Positions 29,194 through 37,269 of a stretch of DNA of 64,000 nucleotides are shown one piece after another (positions within the stretch are counted from its first letter, which is position 1; each line of letters starts with the position of its first letter). The position numbers were made by a program, and so were the translations under genes. Under the pieces are notes generated by a model, which worked only from the letters and a program-made list of their open reading frames with translations, was not told the origin of the DNA and ran no database searches. This DNA comes from Alteraurantiacibacter aquimixticola. Lineage in GTDB: Bacteria; Pseudomonadota; Alphaproteobacteria; Sphingomonadales; Sphingomonadaceae. Where the stretch lies: the NCBI RefSeq assembly GCF_004965515.1, contig NZ_SSHH01000004.1, forward strand, positions 1-64,000. The letters run 5' to 3'.

Positions 29194-29212
29194 TTTGAGG
29201 GAGAGAGTCGAT

Positions 29213-29908
29213 ATGAGTGACACCGAAAACCGCCTTGCCGAGCTGGAACAGCGTGTCGGCATCCTGGAGGACATGGCGGCGATCAGGCGCCTGCACTGGG
29301 CCTATGGCTATTACATCGATTTCAACCGCCCGAACGAGGTGGCGGACCTGTTCGCGGAAGATGGCGCGGTGGTGTTCCTCAGCGGTGAGTATGTCGGCCA
29401 TGCGGGCGTGAAGCGGCTTTATGGCGACTGGATCGCCGGGCGCTTTACCGGCGGCAAGCCCGGTCCGGTCAACGGGTTGCTGCTCGACCATTTCCAGATG
29501 CAGGACATCATCACCGTCGCGCCCGATCGCAAGACCGCAAAGGGCCGCTTCCACGGCATCCTGCTGGGTGGCTGGCACGATGATTTCCAGGACACGCGCG
29601 AAGAAATGATGCCGCAGCAGTTCATGGAGGCCGGCATTTACGAGAATGACTATGTGAATGTCGACGGCGTGTGGAAGATCCAGCGGCTCGACTACATGAT
29701 GCAGTGGCAGGGCGATTACGAGAAGGGCTGGGCGCACACCACCGCGCATCTGCAGCCCGCCGAAAAGCTCTATCCCGAAGACCCGCTCGGCCCTGACCGG
29801 ATTCTGACCGAAGAGCATCACCGCCAGACCTGGCCCTATCGCCAGGACGTGCCGATGCATTTCGCGCATCCGAAATTCGGCATCGCCTTCGCCAACGAGG
29901 CGAAGTGA
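29213..29908 (+). CDS. NTF2/SnoaL-fold protein, possible gamma-formaldehyde lyase (LdpA/PcfL-like)
   Basis: A 231-residue NTF2-like protein with an N-terminal coiled segment ENRLAELEQRVGILEDM, then IRRLHWAYGYYIDFNRPNEVADLFAEDG and a Trp/His-rich C-terminus (LTEEHHRQTWPYRQDVPMHFAHPKFG). Length and layout recall the sphingomonad enzymes LdpA and PcfL, NTF2-fold lyases that remove formaldehyde from lignin dimers to make stilbenes. That function is inference from fold, size and context. ATG 29213 has GAGGGAGAGAG upstream. It is the first gene of a run with SnoaL-like and LigW-like genes. Confidence 0.75.
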   Translation: MSDTENRLAELEQRVGILEDMAAIRRLHWAYGYYIDFNRPNEVADLFAEDGAVVFLSGEYVGHAGVKRLYGDWIAGRFTGGKPGPVNGLLLDHFQMQDIITVAPDRKTAKGRFHGILLGGWHDDFQDTREEMMPQQFMEAGIYENDYVNVDGVWKIQRLDYMMQWQGDYEKGWAHTTAHLQPAEKLYPEDPLGPDRILTEEHHRQTWPYRQDVPMHFAHPKFGIAFANEAK

Positions 29909-29919
29909 GGCGCGCCGCC

Positions 29920-30363
29920 ATGGCGGACCGCAGCACATTGGGTTTCGACCCGGTCGATACATCGAACCGTTCCGCCCTCTCCAACCGGGAGGTCGCGGAG
30001 CGGTTCATCCACCTCTTCTATGAAGAGGACAATCCGGAGGAGGCCTTCACCTGCTGGGTCCATCCGGATTACATCCAGCACAACCCGAACGCGCCGACGG
30101 GCCGCGACAATACGCTGGCGATGATGCGCACTTCGATGGCAAAGTACCCGGACCTCACCCATGATGTGAAACGCATCATCTGGGGTGAGCCGGATTGTTC
30201 GATGGTGGCCGTCCATTTCCACTTCAAACGCACGAAGGAGGAGCGCGGCTATGCTATCGTGGACTTGCTGCGTTTTGCCGACGGCTATCTTGTCGAACAC
30301 TGGGACGTGATGCAGGAAATACCCGAGCCGGGGACGACGAAGAACGATAACGGAATGTTCTGA
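29920..30363 (+). CDS. SnoaL-like protein
   Basis: A 147-residue SnoaL-like/NTF2 domain protein, with NREVAERFIHLFYEEDNPEEAFTCWVHPDYIQHNP followed by FADGYLVEHWDVMQEIPEP, the latter typical of polyketide-cyclase-like SnoaL proteins. An in-frame GTG at 29905 overlaps the preceding stop; ATG 29920 gives the better family N-terminus. Its position between the NTF2 lyase candidate and the LigW-like gene points to a shared pathway. Confidence 0.85.
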   Translation: MADRSTLGFDPVDTSNRSALSNREVAERFIHLFYEEDNPEEAFTCWVHPDYIQHNPNAPTGRDNTLAMMRTSMAKYPDLTHDVKRIIWGEPDCSMVAVHFHFKRTKEERGYAIVDLLRFADGYLVEHWDVMQEIPEPGTTKNDNGMF

Positions 30364-30393
30364 CGGGCTCGAACAGGCAGAGGGGGAGAGCTG

Positions 30394-31533
30394 ATGCCGA
30401 AACTGGAAGATGGCAGCGAGAAGGGCCTGAAGGGCCATTTCAAGGAAGATTTCAGCCACCGCACGCGGGAGGGGCTGGCCCCGCGCTCCGGGCATGTCGA
30501 TCGTGACGTGCCCTACAAAAGGATCGCGACGGAGGAGGCATGGACCTTCCCCGACCTCGTGAAGGCGCAGGTCGACTATTTCGAAAGCGGCGCGGCGCCA
30601 GACGATGACTCGCTCAAGATGGCAGGCATGTTCGCCAAGATGCCGAGCCTGCAGGAGATGCTGCAGGACCTTGGCGAGCTACGCATCTCGCACATGGACG
30701 AGCTGGGGATCGACCGCCAGCTGCTGCTCCTCACCGCGCCCGGCGTGCAGGTGGTGTGCCCCGGTGACGGGACACCCCTGTCGATCATGGCGAACGATAT
30801 CGCCGCCGAGGCTTGCGCCAGGCACCCGGACCGCTTTTCCGCCTGCGCCGCCTTCGATCCGCGCGACGTGGCGGGATCGGTGAAGGAGCTGGAGCGCGCT
30901 GCCGGCCTCGGCCTCAACGGCGCGGTGCTCAATTCGCACTGGCAGGGGCATTATCTGGACGAGCCCGAATTCTGGCCGATCCTGGAGGCGCTGGAGGCGA
31001 ACGACCTCGCGCTCTATATCCACCCGACCGCACCCTATAACGCGCCGCATTACGAGAAGCGCGGCTTCTTCGGCGCGCTGGGCGGTTTCCCGCATGATGT
31101 CTGGCTGCACACAATGGGCCTGATCATGTCGGGCGCCTTCGACCGCTTCCCCAAGCTGCGCCTCGTCATCGGGCATATGGGCGAATGCATGCCGCTGCAT
31201 CTCTATCGCTTCGACTGGATGCAAGGGAATGCCGATGGCCGCCCGCGCCCCGGGCTGTTCGGCGATATGGAAACGCCCAAGCTGGCGCATCCGGTCAGCC
31301 ATTATTTCAAGCACAATATCTGGATCACCACCAGCGGCGTAGGCTGGGAACCCGCGATCAAGTTCTGCCAGGACGTGCTGGGGCCGGACCGGGTGATCTA
31401 CGCGATGGACTATCCCTACCAGCAGAGCAGCGACGAGGTCGCCGCCTATGACCGGATGGATATGAGCGCCGAGCACAAGAAGATGCTGATGGAAGACAAT
31501 GCCCGCCACGTCTTCCGGATCACCGGCCCATAA
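30394..31533 (+). CDS. Amidohydrolase-family decarboxylase, LigW-like
   Basis: A 379-residue metal-dependent decarboxylase of the ACMSD/LigW branch. The amidohydrolase HxH is replaced by the ExA form in RIATEEAWTF (45-52), as in 5-carboxyvanillate decarboxylase. Other metal-site segments are LYIHPTAPY, LVIGHMGECMPLHLYRFDW and VIYAMDYPYQQSSDEV. IWITTSGVGWEPAIKFCQDVLG also matches LigW. Its likely reaction is non-oxidative decarboxylation of an ortho-hydroxybenzoate-type acid; 5-carboxyvanillate is the leading candidate. There is an N-terminal extension of about 40 residues. GGGGGAGAG precedes the ATG. Confidence 0.82.
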   Translation: MPKLEDGSEKGLKGHFKEDFSHRTREGLAPRSGHVDRDVPYKRIATEEAWTFPDLVKAQVDYFESGAAPDDDSLKMAGMFAKMPSLQEMLQDLGELRISHMDELGIDRQLLLLTAPGVQVVCPGDGTPLSIMANDIAAEACARHPDRFSACAAFDPRDVAGSVKELERAAGLGLNGAVLNSHWQGHYLDEPEFWPILEALEANDLALYIHPTAPYNAPHYEKRGFFGALGGFPHDVWLHTMGLIMSGAFDRFPKLRLVIGHMGECMPLHLYRFDWMQGNADGRPRPGLFGDMETPKLAHPVSHYFKHNIWITTSGVGWEPAIKFCQDVLGPDRVIYAMDYPYQQSSDEVAAYDRMDMSAEHKKMLMEDNARHVFRITGP

Positions 31534-31566
31534 CCCTTCATCGACGGCCTGTCGCGGTCGGTCGAG

Positions 31567-31586
31567 AATTGTCGCAAATTGTCGCA
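31567..31586 (+). promoter_or_regulatory. Tandem 10-bp direct repeat upstream of TonB receptor
   Basis: AATTGTCGCA occurs twice head-to-tail with one-turn (10-bp) phasing, about 80 bp before the receptor start. It is a candidate activator site or promoter element. Confidence 0.4.
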
Positions 31587-31619
31587 AAAGCTGTTGCATC
31601 CGCCTTCCCGGGCGGCATA

Positions 31620-31645
31620 ATCGTTAGGCGTCATAACGATAACGA
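31620..31645. promoter_or_regulatory. Operator-like site, TCGTTA/TAACGA motif (site 2)
   Basis: ATCGTTA-N7-TAACGAT is a perfect inverted repeat (31620-31640), followed directly by another TAACGA overlapping at 31640-31645. It lies about 25 bp upstream of the TonB receptor start. Confidence 0.6.
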
Positions 31646-31667
31646 TTGTGACGATAGGGGAGGATTT

Positions 31668-34193
31668 ATGAGAGCTTTTTCGAAGGCGCCCTTGCGCCAT
31701 GTGCTGGCCGCGTCAGCGTCGACACTGGCCTTGCTGGCCACGCCGGCCTTGGCGCAGGAAGATGCCGAACAGCAGGACGAACGCATCGGTAACACCACCA
31801 TCGTGGTGACCGCGCAGTTCCGCGAGCAGGCGCTGCAGGACACGCCGCTGGCCATCACCGCGGTGACCGGCGAGATGATCGAGGCGCGCAGCCAGAACGA
31901 CCTCGCCACAGTGGCAGACAGCGCGCCCAACGTCTCGATCCGCCCGCAAGGCTCCTCCTTCGGCCCCTCGGTCTCAGCCTCGATCCGCGGCATCGGCCAG
32001 ACCGACTTCAACCCCGCCTATGAGCCGGGCGTCGGCATCTATATCGATGACGTCTACTACCCGCAGCTGACCGGCGCGATCTTCGACACGCTCGACCTGG
32101 AGCGGGTGGAAATCCTGCGCGGTCCGCAAGGCACGCTTTCGGGCCGCAACTCGCTGGGCGGCGCGATCAAGATGTATTCGCGCATGCCGAACGGCGATTC
32201 CAGCGGCTATGTCGAGGCGGGCTATGGCTCGCGCGATCGCATCTCGCTGCGCGCCGCGGCCGATTTCGCGATCACCGACACGCTGTTCATGCGCGTCTCC
32301 GGCGTCTCCAAGAACCAGGATGGCTATGTCGACCAGATCGACTTCGGCTGCCGCTTCCCCGCTGGCGGTGGCGACACTTTCGTCGACAATGATGGCGTGA
32401 CGCAGGAAGTGAACCCGGCACCGGGCGTGGCCGCCCGCGTCAACACGTCCGATTGTGTGGTCGATAAGCTTGGCGGCGTCGGCTACCAGGCCCTGCGCGG
32501 CATTTTGCGGTTCGAGCCGAATGCCGATTTCGATTTCACCATCATCGCCGATTATACCAATGACGACCGCACGGTAGCGGGCGAAGTGATCGACGCCACC
32601 GCCATCGTCACCAACCCGAACATCCAGCCCGCGCCGGGCATCCTTTATGACGACCGCTTCATCTGCGGCCCCTTCTGCTCCTACCAGACGGACGGCAACG
32701 AAGCGGGCGTGTTCCAGGCGCTCGTCCCCGGCGATCCCTTCGGCGCGGACGGCACGCCGCTGGCGGCAACGCCTGGCAACAACCGCAGCAAATATTCGAG
32801 CTGGGGCGTCTCGGGCCAGATGAACTGGAACCTGAATGACTGGCTGCAACTGCAGTCGATCACCGGCTACCGCGAGTTCGATACCTACTTCTTCGCCGAT
32901 GGCGACCTCTCGCCCGCCTTCATCGGTTATGGCGAGAACGATCTCACCAACTGGAGCGTCAGCCAGGAAGTGCGCCTGAACGCGGAGCTGACCGAGAACA
33001 TCTTCGCCACCGTCGGCGGCTATTACTTCGAGCAGTTCTCGATCTACGATTCGGCGCAGGACCTGCGCTATGTCCCGGTCTATCCGCTGCAGTTCCGCCA
33101 GCCTGACGAGATTGCCGCCGATGCCTGGGCCGCCTTTGCCAACGTCGCGTGGGAGATTGTTCCCGACCTCAACATCAATGCCGGCATCCGCTATACTGAA
33201 GAAACCAAGCAGCAGACCTATTTCCGCTACAATTTCGACGGGACGGTCAACGCCTTCCTCGATCCGGTGGGCGCGGCCTGCGGCGAGGGTTTCGACGGTG
33301 TCGATACGAATGACTGCGATAATGACGGCAACACCACCGAAGTGCTGCGCGCGCTTTCCGGCAACACCGCCAATTACGAAGGCGACAAGATCGACTGGCG
33401 CGTGGCGGTGGACTATCGCTTCAGCGACCAGGTGCTGGCCTATGCCTCGGTGGCGACGGGCTTCAAGGGCGGCGGCTCCAACCCGCGTCCGTTCAACGCC
33501 TTCCAGCTCGTGCCCTTCGGGCCGGAAGAACTGGTGGCCTATGAAGTCGGCCTGAAGACCGACCTGCTCGACCGCCGCCTGCGCGCGAACCTGTCAGCCT
33601 TCCTCAACAAGTTCACCGACATCCAGACCGGCGTGAACATCTGCCCCACCGGCGTGCCGGGCACAGAAACGCCCAGCGCCTGCCGCGTGAATGCTGGCGA
33701 TGCCGATATTCGCGGCTTCGAGCTGGAGCTGCAGGCAGAACCGGTGGACGGGCTGATGCTGGACGCATCGCTCAGCTATATCGACCTCAAGTACAAGACG
33801 GTCAGTCCGCTGAGCCAGACGCAGATCGACGATCCGGGCACCGCGCCGCCGTGGAAGGCGAGCTTCGGTGCGCAATATCGCATCGACCTCGACAGCGCCG
33901 GCACGCTGACCCCGCGTTTCGACGTGTTCTACCAGGATGACCAGTTCACCGGCCCGCTGACTTTGGGCGGCGTGCGCATGCTGAACTTCCTGCCCAGCTT
34001 CACCACGGTGAATGCGCGGCTGACCTGGCGCAACGAAGCGGACGATCTGGCGGTCTCGCTCGAGGTGACCAACCTCACCGACGAGTATTACCTCTTGTCT
34101 TCCTTCGACCTGCGCGGTGCCGGCACCGGCTACCGCAAGGTCCTGCCCGCCCGCCCGCGCGAATGGGCGCTGACGGTTCGCAAGGACTTCTAA
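31668..34193 (+). CDS. TonB-dependent outer-membrane receptor
   Basis: An 841-residue receptor with signal peptide MRAFSKAPLRHVLAASAS...TPALAQ and TonB-box-like NTTIVVTAQ at about 45-53. The plug motifs are SIRGIGQTDFNPAYEPGVGIYIDDVYYPQ and VEILRGPQGTLSGRNSLGG, and the barrel ends WALTVRKDF. ATG 31668 follows GGGGAGGA. It lies 134 bp after the LigW-like gene on the same strand with its own operator-like site. Uptake of a dimeric or acidic aromatic, as for DdvT in SYK-6, is plausible but unproven. Confidence 0.94.
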   Translation: MRAFSKAPLRHVLAASASTLALLATPALAQEDAEQQDERIGNTTIVVTAQFREQALQDTPLAITAVTGEMIEARSQNDLATVADSAPNVSIRPQGSSFGPSVSASIRGIGQTDFNPAYEPGVGIYIDDVYYPQLTGAIFDTLDLERVEILRGPQGTLSGRNSLGGAIKMYSRMPNGDSSGYVEAGYGSRDRISLRAAADFAITDTLFMRVSGVSKNQDGYVDQIDFGCRFPAGGGDTFVDNDGVTQEVNPAPGVAARVNTSDCVVDKLGGVGYQALRGILRFEPNADFDFTIIADYTNDDRTVAGEVIDATAIVTNPNIQPAPGILYDDRFICGPFCSYQTDGNEAGVFQALVPGDPFGADGTPLAATPGNNRSKYSSWGVSGQMNWNLNDWLQLQSITGYREFDTYFFADGDLSPAFIGYGENDLTNWSVSQEVRLNAELTENIFATVGGYYFEQFSIYDSAQDLRYVPVYPLQFRQPDEIAADAWAAFANVAWEIVPDLNINAGIRYTEETKQQTYFRYNFDGTVNAFLDPVGAACGEGFDGVDTNDCDNDGNTTEVLRALSGNTANYEGDKIDWRVAVDYRFSDQVLAYASVATGFKGGGSNPRPFNAFQLVPFGPEELVAYEVGLKTDLLDRRLRANLSAFLNKFTDIQTGVNICPTGVPGTETPSACRVNAGDADIRGFELELQAEPVDGLMLDASLSYIDLKYKTVSPLSQTQIDDPGTAPPWKASFGAQYRIDLDSAGTLTPRFDVFYQDDQFTGPLTLGGVRMLNFLPSFTTVNARLTWRNEADDLAVSLEVTNLTDEYYLLSSFDLRGAGTGYRKVLPARPREWALTVRKDF

Positions 34194-34218
34194 GGAGGAG
34201 GTCAGACCTGAGAACGAG

Positions 34219-34252
34219 AAGGGGGCGGGCCGCACAGGCTCGCCCCCTTTTT
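34219..34252 (+). terminator. Rho-independent terminator of the TonB receptor gene
   Basis: GGGGGCGGGCC pairs with GGCTCGCCCCC (one G-T pair) around a 5-nt loop, followed by TTTTT. The A-rich 5' flank is short, so it may work in both directions for the convergent genes. Confidence 0.88.
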
Positions 34253-34298
34253 CGTGGTCTGCATTATTGCGGTGCCAGGTGACGCCTGTCTCGAGAAC

Positions 34299-35573
34299 CT
34301 ATTCCACGCCGGCGAGGAATTCGGTCATCGCCGCCATCATCTTGTCGAAGGCAGGCTCGCCCGCCAGCGGCACGTGATTTCCCGTCGGCAGCGTTTCGAA
34401 CTGCGCATCGCCAAGGCTGGCGGCCAAGTCGCGCCCGACGCTTAGCGCCGCGCGCCGGTCGCCGCGTGAATGCAGGATCAGTGCCGGGGCCTGCACCTCA
34501 TCCAGCCTGTCACGCACGTCGATATCGCCGAAGCAGTGGATGAAGCGCGCGGCATTGGCGGCGCTGGTGGTCTGCTTCTGGAACTCGTTGAAGCGGTCGA
34601 TGTCCTCGGAGGAGGCATCGGGCAGGAAGGAATGCGAGAAGATCTGGCGATAGGCGGGTGAATTGTCGCCCCACCCTTCTTCCACCAGCGTGATCTCCGC
34701 TTCGCGGCGGCGCCTGTCGGCCTCACCGGAGAAGCTCCGCCAACCGACCGGATAGGCGCCGACCAGGATGAGTGCGGAGACTCGTTCCGGATGGCGCGCG
34801 GCATATTCGATCGACACTGCCCCGCCCTGGCTGATGCCGAGCAGCGGGAAGCGCTCCAGCCCCAGCGCATCGGCCACGCATTCAAGGTCGCTGACGAAGG
34901 AATCGAAGGACAGGTCCTCCACCTCCCAGTCGGACAAGCCGTTGCCGCGCTCGTCATAGCGATAGAGCCGGTGGCTATGCGCCAGCCGCGTATAAAGGCC
35001 GGACCAGACGGGCACGTCCATATCCGCCTCCAGATGGGTCAGCCAATTGGCCGCCTTGAGCAGCGGCGGGCCCTTGCCCATGGCGGAATAGGCGATGCTC
35101 GTCCCGTCGGGCGTCTTTGTATAGCGGATCTCCTGCCGCAGCTGTTCGGCTGGATCGCCGCGGTCCTGCGCGGCATCCGGCGATGCTCCGCGCCCCTCGC
35201 GCAGCGCGGCGACGAAAGCGGCATATTCGTCATGCTCGCCCGAAAGCGTCGCACCGAGCAGGCGGTCCCCGGCGCTTTCGTCGAAGTCGATGCAGTCCGC
35301 GGGAACTTGCATCTTCACGCTCAGCCGGTCGGCAATCAGCCAGTCCTCGTCATCGCCCAGCGCGCGGCGCAATTTGGCCAGCGCCCAGCGCAGCCCGCCG
35401 CGCGGATCGGCCGCACGGTCCCAGAACATGTCGCACAGATGCTCGCGCGTGGCGGACCTCTCGCGCAGCAGCAGGAAGGCGAGCAGCGCACGGGTCTTGC
35501 GGGAAGGCGGCAGATCCACCGTCTCCCCGTCACGCAGGACCTCCACGTCCTCACCAATGGAAAACCGGGTCAT
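34299..35573 (-). CDS. Alpha/beta hydrolase fused to N-terminal BTAD/SARP-type DNA-binding domain
   Basis: A 424-residue fusion. Residues about 1-95 form an OmpR/SARP-like winged helix (VEVLRDGETVDLPPSRKTRALLAFLLL, HLCDMFWD, LRWALAKLRRALGDDEDWL). Residues about 150-420 are an alpha/beta hydrolase with RYDERGNGLSDW, the nucleophile elbow GISQGGAVS (Ser near 248), LILHSRGDRRAALS and the final His in GNHVPLAGE. It may be a regulator with a hydrolase fold as ligand sensor, or an active enzyme. AGGAGG lies very close to ATG 35573, so the start is slightly uncertain. It is divergent from a methyltransferase gene. Confidence 0.88.
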   Translation of the reverse strand: MTRFSIGEDVEVLRDGETVDLPPSRKTRALLAFLLLRERSATREHLCDMFWDRAADPRGGLRWALAKLRRALGDDEDWLIADRLSVKMQVPADCIDFDESAGDRLLGATLSGEHDEYAAFVAALREGRGASPDAAQDRGDPAEQLRQEIRYTKTPDGTSIAYSAMGKGPPLLKAANWLTHLEADMDVPVWSGLYTRLAHSHRLYRYDERGNGLSDWEVEDLSFDSFVSDLECVADALGLERFPLLGISQGGAVSIEYAARHPERVSALILVGAYPVGWRSFSGEADRRRREAEITLVEEGWGDNSPAYRQIFSHSFLPDASSEDIDRFNEFQKQTTSAANAARFIHCFGDIDVRDRLDEVQAPALILHSRGDRRAALSVGRDLAASLGDAQFETLPTGNHVPLAGEPAFDKMMAAMTEFLAGVE

Positions 35574-35610
35574 CCCTCCTGATCCGTCATCCCCAAGCCA
35601 ATTGCGTGCA

Positions 35611-35640
35611 AATACCACGCTCGGCCTGCGAATACCACGC
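35611..35640. promoter_or_regulatory. Direct repeats in the divergent hydrolase-regulator/methyltransferase gap
   Basis: AATACCACGC occurs at 35611-35620 and again at 35631-35640, two helical turns apart, with a partial third copy (ACCACGC) at 35647-35653. Direct repeats are the usual targets of SARP/OmpR-like winged helices, so this is a likely binding site of the fused regulator. Confidence 0.6.
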
Positions 35641-35732
35641 AAGGAAACCACGCTGGCTACCACCATGCGGGCCGAGCGGGCGGCATCCCCAAAAACCGAA
35701 CTGAACCGAATAGACGAACAAGGAGAGTATCT

Positions 35733-36800
35733 ATGTGCCTGACCCATACACTTGAAGCAGCCAGCCAGAACGAGGGCATGCCGCCTTTCGCGCAGGAGCT
35801 GTTGCAGACCATCAATCACGGGGCCACGGCGATGGCGATTTCCATCGGCCACCGCCTGGGCATTTTCGACACCATGCGCGAAAAGAGCCCCGCCACCGCG
35901 GCGCAATGGTCCGCGCGCACCGGCCTCAACGAGCGTTACATAGCCGAATGGCTGGGCGCGATGGCGACCGCCGGGATCGTGACCATGGATGCGGAGGGCC
36001 GCTACGTGCTGCCCAACGATCATGCCGATTTCCTCGGTGCCGAGGCGCCTGCCGGCAGCATGTCGAGCATGATGCAGTGGATCGGCGTGCTGGCGCCGGT
36101 CGAAGACGAAATCGTCAAGTGCTTTCGCGAAGGCGGCGGCGTGCCCTATTCCGCCTATCCGCGCTTCCATGAAGTCATGGCCGAGGAGAGTGCCGGCACT
36201 TTCGACCAGGACGCCACGATCGCACTGGTGCCGGGCCTCGACGAGCAGCTGGAAGAGGGCATTTCGGTGTGTGACGTCGGCTGCGGGCGCGGACGGTCGA
36301 TCATCCAGCTGGCGCAGGCCTATCCGCGCAGCCACTTCACCGGCTACGACCTCTCGACCGAGGCGATTGCGGACGCACGGCGCTTTGCAGCAGGCCTGCC
36401 CAATGTCGAGTTCACCGTGCTCGATTGCATGGAGATGACCGATCGCGGCCGCTTCGACCTCGTGCTCACTTTCGATGCCATCCACGACCAGCCGCACCCG
36501 GACAAGCTGTTGTCCAATATCGCGCGCTCGCTGGCGCCGGGCGGCGTCTATATCGCGCAGGATATCTGGGCACACACCAAGGTCGAGGACAATGTCGGCC
36601 ACCCGATGGGGCCGTTCATCTATACGGTCAGCCTGATGCACTGCATGACGGTGAGCCTGGCGCAGGGCGGTGTCGGCCTCGGCGCGGCCTGGGGCGAGGA
36701 GCAGGCGATCTCGCTGCTGCAGCAGGCCGGCTTCGGCTCGATCGCGATGCGCCGGCTCGAGCACGATCCGCTTAACGCTTACTACATCTGCCGCAGCTAG
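35733..36800 (+). CDS. SAM-dependent class I methyltransferase with winged-helix N-terminus
   Basis: A 355-residue methyltransferase. An N-terminal winged-helix-like part (AMAISIGHRLGIFDTM, SARTGLNERYIAEWLGAMATAGIV) resembles O-methyltransferase dimerisation domains. The Rossmann-like domain has motif I ISVCDVGCGRGRSIIQLAQ (about 178-196) and FTGYDLSTEAI, then LTFDAIHDQPHPDKLL and LAPGGVYIAQDI. The substrate is unknown. The strong ribosome site AGGAGAG precedes the ATG. It is probably controlled by the divergent BTAD-hydrolase protein. Confidence 0.88.
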   Translation: MCLTHTLEAASQNEGMPPFAQELLQTINHGATAMAISIGHRLGIFDTMREKSPATAAQWSARTGLNERYIAEWLGAMATAGIVTMDAEGRYVLPNDHADFLGAEAPAGSMSSMMQWIGVLAPVEDEIVKCFREGGGVPYSAYPRFHEVMAEESAGTFDQDATIALVPGLDEQLEEGISVCDVGCGRGRSIIQLAQAYPRSHFTGYDLSTEAIADARRFAAGLPNVEFTVLDCMEMTDRGRFDLVLTFDAIHDQPHPDKLLSNIARSLAPGGVYIAQDIWAHTKVEDNVGHPMGPFIYTVSLMHCMTVSLAQGGVGLGAAWGEEQAISLLQQAGFGSIAMRRLEHDPLNAYYICRS

Positions 36801-36851
36801 CCCCCGGCGGGCAGATTCCTCCCGCGAGGATGCGACCCCCAAACGGGAGGG

Positions 36852-36886
36852 AAGGGGGCAGCCGGCACGCGCCGGCTGCCCCCTTT
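36852..36886. terminator. Bidirectional rho-independent terminator
   Basis: A long stem GGGGGCAGCCGGC/GCCGGCTGCCCCC with a 4-nt loop (ACGC) is flanked by AA on the left and TTT on the right. It lies between the convergent methyltransferase and PilZ genes. Confidence 0.85.
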
Positions 36887-36893
36887 ACGCATG

Positions 36894-37178
36894 TCAGGCT
36901 GCTTGCGCTGCCAGCCGTTCGATGGCGGCGGGGTGGAGCTGGCCGAAAAAGCGGATAGCCGCACGGCGGCCCTTGTGCTGCAGCACGCGGCCATTGATCT
37001 CGATGCTGTCGGCGATTTTCAGCTGCAGGAAATCGGCGTCGCACTCCCAATCGCAATCGGCCTCCGCGCTGCAACCCTCGGCTGTGAGGTCGCGCAAGGC
37101 GACGGGGACGCGGCGGCCCTCCATTTCGCACATTCCGCCAATGGGCGGGGTGGTCTTTTCCATCTTGCCACGAGCCAT
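36894..37178 (-). CDS. PilZ-domain protein
   Basis: A 94-residue protein consisting of one PilZ domain. EGRRVPVALRDLTAEGCSAEA corresponds to RxxxR/D.S..G of the cyclic di-GMP-binding motif, although the first Arg is shifted and the D/NxSxxG is degenerate (DLTAEG). VRFIG-like IRFFGQLHPAAIERL ends the fold. It may sense c-di-GMP or have lost binding. It is a monocistronic gene on the minus strand. Confidence 0.8.
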   Translation of the reverse strand: MARGKMEKTTPPIGGMCEMEGRRVPVALRDLTAEGCSAEADCDWECDADFLQLKIADSIEINGRVLQHKGRRAAIRFFGQLHPAAIERLAAQAA

Positions 37179-37269
37179 CTCGGCCTCCGCAACTGCCTGA
37201 TGAAGTAAAGGCTAGCCAGTCGAGGGTTAATTTCGGGTTGTCGCCCTGTTCATCGCCCGTTTCGCTTTG

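Noticed and set aside
35574-36842. N-terminal half of an 847-residue minus-strand frame over the methyltransferase gene
   Set aside because: It is the antisense shadow of a clear SAM methyltransferase; the real protein starts at 35573.
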